64,000 nt of DNA from Epiperipatus broadwayi (GCA_028023455.1 JAQFVV010000348.1:784401-848400), one strand, 5' to 3'. Shown: positions 9,521 through 22,509, counted from the stretch's first letter. Notes: generated from the letters alone by a model not told the origin. A program made the numbers and translations.

Positions 9521-12500
9521 TGGAAGAGAATAAAAAGAATTATGCTTAAAAGCATTTTTGAATCATATTCCTAGTAATCATGCAAAGCAGCTAATGAAAA
9601 AAATCTGATATACTGTCTTTTTCAAAAGTTCAATTTGTTCAACAGCTAATGTAATAGATTAGAATGATACAATAAAGATAGTCAAATATTAGACATAAAA
9701 CATTAATGCATCTATTTGAAGAATATTGTATTATAAATGAAACATTAATACATTTAAATGATATAGTCAAGATAATCTTAAAATGGCAATAGCATTAGTC
9801 TTCCCAAGTATTATTTCAATTACTTACACTTCCATGAAATGTGCACGAGCACTTTAATTATAAGAAAAATACTTATATAAATCTAAGTTTTGTGACAACT
9901 ACACAAATCAATCATAAATATATCCACATGTAAGATATGGTGATCTAATATCCTGGTATGATTGTTTTTTAATTCTTTCTAGTGCAAACTTTTCTTTCAG
10001 CATAATTGTAAATCTCCATTTTATTCTATTTTCAGTTTTATTCTCACAAAGAAGGCAATTGATACTATACCTCTTTGGGAAGACTTGGAAGAAATATTTA
10101 TCATATAAATGACACTTTTTCCACAAAAACCACATTCAAGTTGACTATAAATTTTTAAAAGTCATCTCTATGATTCATTTCAAATGTCAACATCTTGCAA
10201 GCTGAATATGAATTATTTTTATGATCTCACTATTGAATTTTCAAAATTATCTAAACCATTTTGATATTAAATTTGTCGATAGCTTTTAGATTGGATTGAT
10301 AGAAAGTATGACTCAATTCCATATAACAAACTGCTAATCATTTTATAAAATTTCTACAATAGTTAAGTAAACAATATGTTAACAAGTCTGTCTCAGATTA
10401 AGAAACATGTTTATGATTAATTACAAATCTAGAGATCAATTATCCTTGATTCATAAATTGAGATTTTTTCAGTTGAATATGTAAATATTAACAACTTTAT
10501 AAGAATAATGTTATGTAAACTCTCTTTTTATTAAGAAAACTTAGTTGAATATTTTTGTCATTGTTAGAAAAAAAACATCATCAAACCATTTTGCTTTATC
10601 AATCAAATAGCAGTACAAATTAGACATGATTTATTGCAGTAATGAGCAACCTATAATCCACAGGTCAGGTCACTAAAAATGCATTTGGGATGACTCACAA
10701 ATTGCTTTCCAAAAAGTTAATTAATAAACTTGCAAAATTAAAATAAACTGACATTTCCCTAAATTTTTATTTTATTAATAGTTATTTTATAAATTAATAT
10801 TTAATATAAATGTATTAAGTTTACTCTGCTAAATCCATTGACATTATTCAGCTGAAATTTAGAACTAATTTGAAACATTGAACAGAAATAGTTCCATGTT
10901 TAGTTTTAATTATAGATCTAGAGAACTTTGTTGAAAGAAATTGAAATGTTTCAAATATATAAATAAAATTATATTGGAATGCTGGGCATTTCTTTTTGAA
11001 CAATTTTTAACAATGCAAAAAATAATAATATCTACTTTATTTTTTGGTTTGTCTTGCATCTGTAAACAAATCTTTTCCAAATGAATTATATTTTAAATCC
11101 ATTAAGAAATCAATTGACACAATTTAGAATCTTATATTTGTATAAAAGTGTCAAATTACAAACTACATTTCGAGACATTTTTCAGACAAAAACAGCACCT
11201 AGAAAGTCAATGATTTAATTGCCATTATAGTTTGTGTTAAATTTTTAACTTTTCTATGTTTCTAATGTTTTGTATTTTTTTAATTAATTTGAAAAAAGAA
11301 TCTTTATACATATTAATATTTTTATTATCATTACTTTACATCATTGATTTGTTCATTTAATCTATGGAGATACAAAATAGTCAATATAACAAACTAAAAC
11401 AAAGTTGCCAATTACTGATCTACTGAATGCTATAATAGAAATTAAGAAGATTTTAAGAGGCTTTTGAATATATTAATTTCCAAATGTTATAAAAACAAGT
11501 TGTGCATATTCTCTTGAAATGTCTTGCCTTTATATGTGGACTGATCAAAGATATTAAAATCAGATCTACAATAAAAAAATTTCTTACTTTCTCTCTCTTG
11601 AAATGTCCGGTCTTTATATGTATAATCTAATACACTATTAGATGTCATTTAAGATCAAAGAAAAAAAAAACATAATATCAGTGAATTTAACTGCATTCTA
11701 TGTTCCATGGAGCTTTTTATTTTTAATGTGGCAATGGCTGATATCAATAACCATATACAAAGGTAACTATGGGAGTTGAAATCAATTACAAACCTAAATA
11801 CTCTTTAAAAAAATTATATTTTATATTTATAAATATGGATTTGTATAGTCATCACAAAACGCATTTCTAGTGCATTATTATTATTTTTCTTTTGGAGATG
11901 AAATGGCTATATTCATTTGTAAATGATTGCTAATGATTTATAAGTAAGCCACACATTTTACATGCATATAAATACCATTATTCTTTTATCATCATCATAT
12001 ATATTACCAATTAGACAAATAGTATTATAAAATCCACTTTTTCATATATAGATATATTATCTATTTATAATACAAAAGAAAAAAAATAAAAGTTATTTTT
12101 ATATTAATAAGATTTTAATTTAAACTTAAGATTGTTATCTTTTAAAATTTACTTAACAAAAAAAATAAGATTTATCTGTCTTTACATTGATGATATGGTT
12201 TTTTTTAGTGATTAAGTGAATTAAATTATGTATTTTAATTTATATCGGACTTCTTAAAATTTACAGCTAGCTTTAAAATTAAGATACTAGTATAAATTAT
12301 GGCAAATTATTTCCTAGTAATCAAGTATTGTAGATTGCTCTTAATATATATTGTATACAATTCAAATTAGATTATTATCTTTTAAAATCCACTGCACAAA
12401 AAACAGGTTCCTGGTCTTTTCACACCTAGGAGATGTTTTCACTGATGGAATGAATTAATTAAACTTCTGTTGTTATTTTTGGAAAATAAAAGATATCAAT

Positions 12501-12630
12501 TCTTGCTTCCTTTTTAAAATTTTTTTTTTAAAAAAAGTATACTTTATATCTAATTCACTCAGTCTTTAAAAATATCTCAGGTGTGGAAAAACAGGAAGTG
12601 CTTGTTTAGCCATTGGATTTGTGAAGATAA
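9521..12630. other. AT-rich intergenic DNA
   Basis: About 3 kb with no supported gene. Open frames are short and of random composition, including a 75-codon minus-strand frame near 10 kb. No terminal repeats or tRNA-like boxes were recognised. Very old repeats could be hidden here. Confidence 0.35.
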
Positions 12631-12633
12631 AAC

Positions 12634-12712
12634 TTTTTTTTTCCTCATGTGTCATAGCATTAGCCTGGAAGCGAACCGCTATCCCGGGATAACTTCTTAT
12701 AAAGCAGCTGTA
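12634..12712 (-). mobile_element. Short tRNA-like SINE (Gly-like), copy 1
   Basis: On the minus strand this reads a tRNA-like segment with a T-arm block CGGTTCGCTTCCAGG, then GACACATGAGG and a run of A. The T-arm and tail match the copy at 14057-14150 (GGTTCGCTTCCAGG, GACATATGAAG, A-run), so the two form a family. The 5' half is too degraded to assign an anticodon. Confidence 0.6.
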
Positions 12713-12714
12713 CA

Positions 12715-14056
12715 ATAATTAAAATTTTGTTGGAATAAAAAGAAATCTAAAATTGTTTATTACTTAAATAATCAGCAAGAAGTCCATATTAAAGCAAAAA
12801 TAACCTTCATAATACACAGAAGATGTATAAAATATTTAATTTTAGAATACAAAACAGATATTTGTCATTCATTAATAGCAAATTAAATTTACTTCTTTAT
12901 TATTCTGATCAAAGTTAATAATTAAAAATGATACTTCTGTATTATCTGTAAGCCAGAAGCTTCTGGGTGATTTTGTTTTAATTATCCACTTTCAGGACAT
13001 CAAAGTATTTATGTATTTTTTTTTCTTTCTCAAAATTATTTTATTGAACATATGTTTTAACTTTAAAAAATATTAACAAAGCGATAATAAATTGTCTTAA
13101 GTTTTATAAAATATTAATAAATCTCATAAATTTCATTCACAAGATTTAATTCCTAGCATAAAGAACAAGCATAAAGATTTAATTCCTTTTTTTTATGTAT
13201 AACATACAAATGTCAACATGTTGTGGGCCATTGTCAACATTAAAAACTGATGAAAATTATACATACACAAATTATAATCATTCCTGTAATATCATAAAAA
13301 AAAAATATGTTGTATAAATGTCAGCTTCTTCTAAATATCTCTAGATGTAAAAAAGAATAGGAAGCAATCTTAAAAGTATTATTTTATTATGAGAAAGAGG
13401 ATATAATAATTTGTCTTAAGTATGTTGACAAAACAAAAGTCAAGCTATTCCTGAAATAAAAATCCCCAAACTTAATTATGTTATACTCATAACAAAATTA
13501 TCAAAATTTAATTATTTTTTGACTAATTAAAAGGAATTTGAACACAAACTTCATAAATCAAAGATCAGATCCTTGTGACAATTTACCATATTAATTACAA
13601 TTTTTGCTGTTAAGAGTAATTAGATAAATATAAAATCTACATTTACTTGGATGTGACTCATTTCCTGATTTACAGTAATCAATTTTAGCAGTTACTCAAA
13701 AATGAGTGTGCTCATTCTATTTTCCAGAAGAAAAAAAAAGAAACCAAAAAATCAAAAATAAAAAGTTAGAAAGATGTTGCAAATATAATTAAAGAAAGAA
13801 AATCTAACTGTGCAAACATGTAATTCGATTATTATAGTTAGCATCAAATGATTAATGGCATGATGACGAGACCCAAAAAATACTAAGATAAAATAAAATT
13901 GAATGAGCAAACATTTGCAATGGTATTATTTCTTTTGTAATTAATTCACTCTATTTATTCTACTCATGTGATGTTTCATTGGCATACATTATTTCATTAA
14001 ACACATACAGATATATTTGTGTGGAAAATGCAATACAAATCAAATTCCAAAGTCAG
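12715..14056. other. AT-rich intergenic DNA
   Basis: Nothing beyond homopolymer runs and simple AT-rich sequence is seen on either strand. Confidence 0.4.
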
Positions 14057-14150
14057 GCATTGTTGGCTTAATGGTTAGCATAACTGTCTCCCAAGTAGCT
14101 GGCCCGGGTTCGCTTCCAGGTCAACGCATTTGACATATGAAGAAAAAAAA
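14057..14150 (+). mobile_element. tRNA-Gly(CCC)-like SINE, copy 2
   Basis: Positions 14057-14128 fold as a degenerate tRNA. The A box TGGCTTAATGG is a perfect match to TRGYNNARNNG, an anticodon loop CTCCCAA gives CCC (Gly), and the T arm is CCGGG/TTCGCTT/CCAGG with one mismatch. The acceptor stem GCATTGT/TCAACGC has two mismatches. It is followed directly by GACATATGAAG and a run of A, as in the copy at 12.6 kb. The mismatches and shared tail point to a SINE rather than a working tRNA gene. Confidence 0.65.
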
Positions 14151-14820
14151 ATCAAATTTCAAAATTAGATTAAGAAATTCATTCACTAATAGAAATGCTT
14201 CTCATCTGTAGTAAAAACTTTAACAATATTTATTATTCAAAGCCTTTAATGTAGTTTGGTGAAGAGTCTCCTCTTTCTGCAACTATTTCATTGTTAAACA
14301 TGTTGCAGGAAATCATAACTTTCATGATATAATTGCTCTTAAAAAATATGTATATAACTCTCATAGTCCATTCACATGCTTAAGGAAAATCTACAGCTAA
14401 CATTAATACAAGAATAGGGCAGCATGTGGTAACTCCACAACAAAACTAAAAAGGATCCTACAATGTTATCTATGTTTTTGGAATAAACAAACCCAATGGA
14501 TGCTATCTACATATTGTGATGCTATTGGAGGACAATGACTTAACTGCTCTCCAACTCAACCTGCCAATCATATTCATATATTTCTCTAAGAGTGGAATTG
14601 AATGGCTTTTCTGTTTGGGTGGTTGTAGAAATTTTTGTGAATTCTTTGCTGATGCAATTTATAATACTGTAATTTGAGACTCAAGCTCAAATTTGGCTTT
14701 TTTTTTTGCCTGTTGAGCATTATTGGGAACAAATGATTGGAGTTCTCAAAGCTTTCCTATATGCACCAATCGACCAGAGATCCTATAGCAATACTGTCTG
14801 CTGAGTCCCAAGGATAACCA
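14151..14820. other. Intergenic DNA
   Basis: No gene is recognised. 14400-14820 is less AT-rich and may contain the inner part of a degraded foldback-family copy continuing into 14.8-15.16 kb. Confidence 0.3.
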
Positions 14821-15157
14821 AGCAGGTCTTATTCACTCTTCTCATTGGAAGAATTTACAATAATTTACGTCTAATCATAGTGAGTGAATCTGTATTAGAA
14901 TAATCTCTGTTTAGCACACTTACTTCTATACTAATAACTGCTCCTATTTTTGACACCAACAAAAGAAATTTGCATGAAACAGAATATAAAATGGAAAAAA
15001 CTGACACAGATATGTTAATAATACAGACTGCCTTCTGCATCCATTGATTACTCTGGCTTGCACTGAGTGGCAATACATATAGAAAGTTTTGCCTGTTTTA
15101 ATAAAAATTATAAGCAAGCATAAGAAATGGTGATTGTGTGATGTTTATTGGCTTAAT
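14821..15157 (-). repeat. Degraded foldback-family copy
   Basis: The block holds CATCCATTGATTACTCTGGC, GCACTGAGTGGCAATAC and CCTGTTTTAATA. It then reads the reverse complement of the family head, ending TTATTGGCTT (AAGCCAATAAA on the minus strand). These match the intact copy at 58837-59193. Boundaries on the left are uncertain. Confidence 0.6.
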
Positions 15158-15299
15158 AACACAGACTCGGTGATGAACAGAAACTGAATGAAATTTGGAG
15201 CATGCAAAGTAAAGTGAATTTCAAAATATACAATTTCTTGCAGCACATTTACCACTGTAGCATTTCATTTTCAAGAAGGTGCTTTGAACTGAAAATATA

Positions 15300-15415
15300 T
15301 TAAAAATTATGAATAATAAGCATTACATGATCACCATCTCTTATGCTAGCACATAACTGTTATTGGCACAGGGTGGCGCTACTATATGGAGAGTTTTGCC
15401 TGTTTAATAATAAGC
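15300..15415 (+). repeat. Foldback-family fragment
   Basis: CATGATCACCATCTCTTATGC, AACTGTTATTGGCAC and GGAGAGTTTTGCCTGTTTAA correspond to the head and one arm end of the foldback family, with the palindromic body deleted. Confidence 0.55.
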
Positions 15416-16539
15416 ATATGAGAAACATCTCTATAACTGCAAAAATTTATTATAGGATAAAAAATGTATATATATTAAGTATTCTGCCTAAAAAATATAA
15501 AAGCTAAAATGAATGCCTATAACATAAAATAAACAAAAAAACTAGCTGACAATTTCAGGCATTTTTTTTTTTTTCACAAGCTTAAAAAAGTTTAGAAATA
15601 TAAATAAATTCCAGTAGATAAAATAAAATAGTAACTATATTTAAAAAAATAGTGTTTAATAATGTTTAGTTATCATATATTGCTTTAAAAAAAATATTTT
15701 CCAACTAAGCATATTCTAGACAACTCCTTTATTGAAAGTTTCAATGATTTATTTTAACTGAATTTGTAAATAAATGATATAATTCTTAAAGCATTATCTA
15801 GTATGAACTCAAAAACTTATAATTTATAGATAATGAACTTGGACAAATAAGTAATTCAGCAATTAAAACAATATTAATTTCATTGAAATAATAGTGCCAT
15901 GTCAAATAAGTACTTATAAAATGTAATGTAGATTTTAAATTACGTTTGTCACAACTTTTAAAAATACTCTAATATTGAAATATCATCCAAAGTTAAACTG
16001 TTACCAATTTCTAAAATATGACATTATTGAATGAATATTATTATACTACTATCTCCAAAAATAATTAGATAATGATAAGCAGTTGATCATTGCTAACGTA
16101 TATCTAATCTGCTATCACCAATATATGATGCTGGATTTAGGTATCCATTTATAAGACTAAACTAAAATTTAGGAAGACCACTATATGGATTTATATTAGT
16201 TTATTTACAAATAAATTAATAAAATTTTTAATAAAAATTTAGCTGTTTTACTTATAAATATCTTATATTTCCAGCATATGTATTACCATCTTTATAATAA
16301 ATAGAATTTAATAAATGTTCTTTTAACAAATATGGAACCCTGTTTTCTATTTAAAATATAATAAAAATAATCTTGTATAATTTATGCATTTATAAGCTGC
16401 AATATAAAAGTTGAATAACAAAATGTGTTCACTAAAAAAATACAATCAAGTTGAGATTATTTCAGATATGGTAAAAAAAACTAAAGAATAAGAATAGAAA
16501 TATAAATTTTCCTCATAACAATTACTACAATTTTCATTA
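15416..16539. other. AT-rich intergenic DNA
   Basis: No coding frame, RNA gene or recognisable repeat was found on either strand. Confidence 0.4.
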
Positions 16540-17629
16540 ATTACAATATGAGTAAGATAAGCATTTATTTTATATAGCGCATGTTTATAAATTGTAATAC
16601 ATTCAAGATTAGCCTGTCAAGCTATTGTGCATGCGCTTTTTACGAGTGATAATAATAAATGAATACTTTGACTCCCAACACAAGATATAGTATTTAGGAA
16701 AGAATAAAATGAATCCACTTATTCTATCCAACCCAAATGCTTATATATGGGCAAATCTTAAGTACTGGAAGTGAAAGCGTGAGGATAGACCACTCACTTT
16801 AATTTACTGTTTACGATGTCTGAATGAATGACATCGACGAAATTATCTAGAATTTACTAAACATCAAAGTATTCATTTATTATTAACACTCGTAAAAAGC
16901 GCATGCACAATAGCTTGACAGGCTGATCTTTAATGTATTGCAATTTATAAACATGCACTATATAAAATAAATGCTTATTTACATATGTTTAAGTTTCATT
17001 TGAGAGTGACATTTAGTAAATTCTAGATAATTTTGTCGACGTCATTCATTCAGACATCATAAACAGTAATTTAAAGTGAGTGGTCTATCCTCACGCTTTC
17101 ACTTCCAGTACTTAAGATTTGCCCATATATAAGCATTTGGGTTGGATAGAATAAGTGGATTCATTTTATTCTTTCCTAAATACTATATCGTGTTGGGAGT
17201 CAAAGTATTCATTTATTATTAACACTCGTAAAAAGCGCATGCACAATAGCTTGACAGGCTGATCTTTAATGTATTACAATTTATAAACATGCGCTATGTA
17301 AGATAAATGCTTATTTACATATGTTTAAGTTTCATTTGAGAATGACGTTTAGTAAATTCTAGATAATTTCATCGACGTCATTCATTCAGACATTGTAAAC
17401 AGTAATTTAAAGTGAGTGGTCTATCCTCACGCTTTCACTTCCAGTACTTAAGATTTGCCCATATATAAGCATTTGGGTTGGATAGAATAAGTGGATTCAT
17501 TTTATTCTTTCCTAAATACTATATCTTGTGTTGGGAGTCAAAGTATTCATTTATTATTAACACTCGTAAAAAGTGCATGCACAATGGCTTGACATGCTGA
17601 TCTTTAATGTATTACAATATGAGTAAGAT
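16540..17629. repeat. Inverted plus tandem array of a ~340-bp unit
   Basis: One inverted copy (about 16556-16860) abuts direct copies (about 16861-17200 and 17200-17537) and a partial one (to about 17610). Each unit has CGCATGCACAATAGCTTGAC, a TCGACGTCATTCATTCAGAC block, CTATCCTCACGCTTTCACTT and a TATA-like CCATATATAAGCATTTGGG. The direct copies are nearly identical, so the amplification is recent. The string ATTACAATATGAGTAAGAT occurs at both outer edges (16540-16558 and 17611-17629); part of it resembles the unit itself, so it may or may not be a target duplication. No protein frame is present. Confidence 0.85.
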
Positions 17630-17639
17630 GAAAAAAGTC

Positions 17640-18350
17640 AAAACTAGTCTCAGAATTCTGAACTTCATTATCTTTTATCATTTTCAACCACTATCATTCT
17701 ACAGCAGAATGACAGTTTCTCTGAGGCTAGTCCATCAACAAACTTTATTATCATCAAATCATTTAACGTGGTCTCTTATTAGATCTTTTATAATTTCTTG
17801 GCATCCAGTTTAAGACTTCAACTATCCCTCTATTATCATTTCTTCTATAAAGATGTTCAACCCAGCATAATTACAGTCTTGATTTTTTTCAATGATATCT
17901 ATTTGATCTCGGTCCCAAATATTACATTTTCAATCTGTTTTTTGTTACTTCCATTATATCTCTCCATATTTTAGTTGAGTGGTTTGAAATTGCTCTACAT
18001 CTCTTCTGTTAAATGTTCAAGTCTCAGATTCATAACTAAAAATTAGTAAAACACCTCTAATAACCTCTTTTCCAAACATCCAGGCATATTTTGTTTTAAT
18101 ATTGCACTTCCACATTTAATTCTATGCTTAATTTTATCCATTACATTCACTTCTGTATTAGTGATCTGATCAAGGTATTTGTAGTTGTTAATTTCTTATA
18201 ATTTATAATTATTAACCATTATTTTCTTTTTCTGAGAAAATCTGCTGAACATTATTTCAGTCTTCTTGTATTCTTTAGACCTACTTTCTTACTTCCGTCC
18301 GATAACTCCTGCAATATTCCCTGAAAATCTGAAGCATTTTATCTGCAAAA
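17640..18350 (-). pseudogene. LINE reverse transcriptase C-terminal remnant
   Basis: The minus-strand frames, pieced together across frameshifts, give the post-catalytic part of a non-LTR RT: a VGLKMNxKKTEIM-like stretch, then NNYKYL, and finally a VEHLYRR-like stretch corresponding to the usual W-x-GHV-R-R block. These are hallmarks of the LINE C-terminus in jockey/RTE-like families. It is heavily frameshifted, with no endonuclease or catalytic box retained. Confidence 0.6.
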
Positions 18351-18899
18351 TCTAGATGACTTAAATATTGAAGAAGGATAAATCATTTTCCGGGTGTTAG
18401 TGGAATCTGGTGGTTTCCAAATTTGCCTTAATCCAAGGTAAACATTCAAACTTATAGCCTTTCTCTGCTCCAGCATTACCAATACTTAATGGCCATATTG
18501 GGAACTAGTTTATTTAAAAGAAAATCACTGTCAACTCTAAAAATATACATATATATTACTCATAATTAAAATGTGATATTCATAACTCGGAGCTTAAAGC
18601 TTACAAAAATCAAGAGAAAATTACTTTTATAAGATCTTGTATCTATTTTTATATTTCTGAGAGATTCCTCTAGATCTTGAACTTTCCTAGTTGCCAAGTT
18701 ATCTTAGTCTTGTTGTTTGGGGTATCCTGGTTACTCAACAATGTATTAATTTTCTTAGAAAGACTGGCAAAGGAGAGTACTCATTTAATATTTGGACTTA
18801 TAAAAGTTTCTTAACAAATTCATACTTTCAAGTAATTTGACTATATAACAATAATTTAGTAAGTTATAAATTATCAAAACATGACATAATTACCATTTC

Positions 18900-20175
18900 A
18901 TATGCTTACATATGCAATTAATAAAAGTATTGAACTCTACATACATCATGCCACCAAGTGCAAACCTTCATAATCAATAACTGCAGGAAGATTTGTGCAT
19001 AAAATTCCTATCTAGTGCCTACTCATCCAACATCCTCAGACTAGTTTCTAGCTTGTGGCTTTCATCAGTAAGGAGCCTTGGATTTGAGAGCACTGCACCT
19101 AGATTTTAGTATCTAATGGAACCCCCAACATTCACCTTTTACTTATTTGGTTAACTATAAAGCTAGGAGCCCAAGATAAAAACACTATAATATTTCCAAC
19201 CCAAGCTCATTTGCTTATATAGTCATATAAATCTGAACTCAGTCTAGCATCTATACATTTTGGTATCTTTGGTTTTTCAAAAACCATGGTCACCATTATC
19301 CCAATGGACAAGATAGGGATAAAACCATCAAAACATCACATGACCACTATTTCATATGCTTACCCATGCTGTAAATAAGAGTACCAAACTTTCCATATAG
19401 TAATACCACCAAGTGCAAACTTTCGTAATCAATGGATGCAGGAAAGTTTGTGCATAAAATCCCTATCTAGTGCCTAGTCATCCAACATCCCAAGACTAGT
19501 TTCCAGCTAATGGTTGCATTAAATACTAAGTTCTAGGTATAGTGCACTCAAATCCAAGGTTCCTCACTGATGAAAGCCACAAGTTAGAAAATAGTCTGGA
19601 GATGTTGGATGAGTATGCAAATAGGTAGGGATTTTATGTACAAACCTTTCTGCATCCACTGATTACGAAAGTTTGCACTTGGTGGCACTATTGTATGGAG
19701 TGTTTGGTACTCTTAATAACAGCATGTGCAAGCATATGGAATTTTTAATCGATTTTTGATGGTTATTCATAGAATAATGGTGACTGTGAATAGAATAATG
19801 GTGACTGTGACTTTTGAAAAACCAAAGACACCAAAATGCATAGAAACTGAACTAAGTTCAGATCTATATGACTATATAAGCAAATGAGTTTGGGATGGAA
19901 ACATTATGGTGTTTTCAGCTTAAGCTCCTAGCTTTATAGTTACCAAATAGGTAGAAGGTGGCTTCTGGAGGGTTGCATTAGGTCCTAAGATCTAGATGCA
20001 GTGCTCTTAAATCCAAAGCTTCTCACTGATGAAAGCCACAAGCTAAAAACTAGTCTAGGAATGTTGGTTGAATAGGCATTAGACAGTAATTTTATACACA
20101 AACCTTCCTGCATCCATTGATTATGAAGGTTTACACTTGGTGGCATTACTGTATGGAAAGTTTGGTATTCTTATT
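18900..20175. repeat. Nested palindromic foldback repeats
   Basis: The left arm (about 18945-19320) and right arm (about 19785-20165) are long inverted copies of each other. Both carry CACCAAGTGCAAAC/GTTTGCACTTGGTG-type ends and an inner CAAAGACACCAAAAT-type block. A shorter foldback copy of the same family (about 19365-19735) sits between them. It is related to repeats at 38.45-39.12, 46.02-46.18 and 58.84-59.19 kb. No coding frame is present. Confidence 0.8.
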
Positions 20176-21580
20176 ATAAGTTATAAACTATTAGGATTAT
20201 AACAAAAACATAAAAATAAATGTAATTCCTATATACTATCATTTATAAATATAAAGACCCACTGGTTGCACATCAACTAAACTTAGTTAGGAGACTCATC
20301 TCTTATTAATGTTTTTCACAGATCTGTCTAGATCAAGTAGTTTATATATTTTTTTAAATTTCATACAAACAAAATATTATTATTTATTTAAGCTTAAAGT
20401 TGTTTACAATTTAAGAAATTCATTTCTTCTAAATTTAGAATTGTGCCTATCTTACTGTCTATAAGACTTTAACTAACCTGTGTACTCTTCAACTTTTTTA
20501 TATTACTATTTGAGCTATTTTTAATTAAATAGTATGTATTTTATGTAAGTCCAACCTTCACTTATCTCATCAACTTTACTATTGTTAATTTTCTTTTTAA
20601 GGTTGAACGATTATTAATGACAGAGTAATCATTATTAACTATTTGCCCTCTTTGATAATCACAAAATCTCTTGGTACAACTTTCAGTCCAAACACCCATA
20701 ATATACTATTTATAAAACGTCCAATTAAACTCAACATTTTGAATTCGGTACTCGTTTAAAAAATAGTAGCCTTATTTATTACTGCCCATACAAATATCTA
20801 GCTATAAAAAGTTTAATTTCTTGGCAGAACGTAGGATTAAGAAATGTAACACTGCTTTGAATATCCTATCTTATTGCTTAATTAACAGAGATTAACATAC
20901 AGGCAATGTAGAAAACGTGCATATTCGAATTACTTAATCAAGTGATCTATCAAGAATAATTTTCAAAACTATAATAAATAATATATTACATGCATCATAG
21001 AGAAATTAAAACCAGAAAGACAATTTAAAGCAAAAATCATTTCAATATTATGTATCAATATAGTTTTGTTTATTTTCACATTTCCATCTTATTTTTATAT
21101 GATTATTCAATTCATATCAAAATTCATGTTTAACACGTATAATGCGCCGTTATATATTATATTTTTATAATTAGCAGCACTACTTTTTTCAATATGATTA
21201 AAAAAATATAGTAGAAAAAAAAATCTTTACAAAAAAAAAAAAGCACATAGAAATAATAAAGAACGTAAGAAACCAACACTCACTTAAGCGGGAAACAGAT
21301 ATATTTAACACTTAAAAATTAATAGAGGGCAGTACAATCAAAAATAAAGATCTCTTCAATTTTATATTAAAATAATTTAGGATAGTATTTGTATACTAAT
21401 TAACACGAAATAACAAACCATACCATTAACATATTATTTTATTTTAATAAAAATTTATTAAAATTATTAACGAAATAACAATCAGTATTAATAAAAAATT
21501 TACTATAATTAAAGATATTCTCAAATAATATTAGTTTAAGTTTAATCTACTAGATGGCATTTCATAAATCCTAAATAATT
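20176..21580. other. AT-rich intergenic DNA
   Basis: About 1.4 kb without recognisable genes or repeats; only short random-looking frames and A/T runs are seen. Confidence 0.4.
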
Positions 21581-21585
21581 TTTCT

Positions 21586-21600
21586 GTTGCTAAGGTAAAC
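21586..21600 (+). promoter_or_regulatory. RFX X-box-like palindrome
   Basis: GTTGCTAAGGTAAAC is close to the ciliary X-box consensus (RYYRYY N1-3 RRNRAC), with one mismatch at the end. A possible splice donor (GGCAG|GTGCGT) lies about 27 bp downstream, at 21625/21626. Since the VWA3-like gene belongs to a ciliary family on the plus strand, this could be its promoter and first non-coding exon. The 16.5-kb gap to the first recognised exon and the single mismatch keep this speculative. Confidence 0.2.
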
Positions 21601-21806
21601 AACGGTGAAGACGAAGTATTGGCAGGTGCGTATTTTATATAACAATGATTCAATTAAAAGTGTTTTTAAAATTAAAATTAGTTATTAAATAAATATATAT
21701 AAAGGCTTATCTTCAGGAATCTTTTACTTACTGCACAACAGTTTTCTTAGATAGCCTTAAGCCAATTGAATAATCTAGAGATAGTTTATCTTAATCAATT
21801 ATTTAT

Positions 21807-21881
21807 ATCTTTCGGGTATTTTTTTTTTTTTGAAAACGGAGAATATCTTTCGGGTATTTTTTTTTTTTGAAAACGGAGAAT
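21807..21881. repeat. 38-bp tandem duplication
   Basis: Two adjacent copies of a unit beginning ATCTTTCGGGTA, followed by a T run and ending GAAAACGGAGAAT. They differ by about one T in the run, so it is a recent local duplication. Confidence 0.9.
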
Positions 21882-22509
21882 TAATTACGTCTACATATAT
21901 AATAAAATACCATATCAAATGAAATATATGTAAATAAATTGTATGTTTTCTTTAAAATAGGCGCATTATTAAACATTTTAATAGAAAATATCATATATTG
22001 TGTTGGTTGTTATAGATGATTTTTATTATATGATAAATTTATTAACTCCAGTATTTTTTTATCTTCTGCAATAGAAATGACTGGAATTTTGTGCCAGGTT
22101 TTTGTTGATTTTTAAAAAATCTAATGAATATTTTATTCTTTATATATATAAACATAATATAGGTACTATGATTTATAGAGCATTTTGAATATATTTTCAC
22201 AAATCAGAAATAAAAGATACATGTTATAACAAATTCATCGTAACCGGTCTAGTACAAAAATAATTCTTTTCCCCGTGTCTAAACAAATTGGTTTAAGACA
22301 TTCTTAAGTAAGGATTTTAGATATTGGATAATAGAGAAATATTCGAAGTTTGTCAGAAATATTATTTTAAATAAATAATTAATTTAACACGTATATCATA
22401 ATAAAATTGAAGATTGTCCAGGGCAGAGTCAAGCAATGAATTTTAGTACTTGAAATAAACTTAAAAAATCGTGCCTTAAAATAATTGTAAAAGCAATTAG
22501 TATTTTATT
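21882..22509. other. AT-rich intergenic DNA
   Basis: Nothing recognised on either strand. Confidence 0.4.

Noticed and set aside
14057-14128. Functional tRNA-Gly gene
   Set aside because: Mismatches in acceptor and T stems, a weak anticodon stem, and an attached SINE tail indicate a derived copy.
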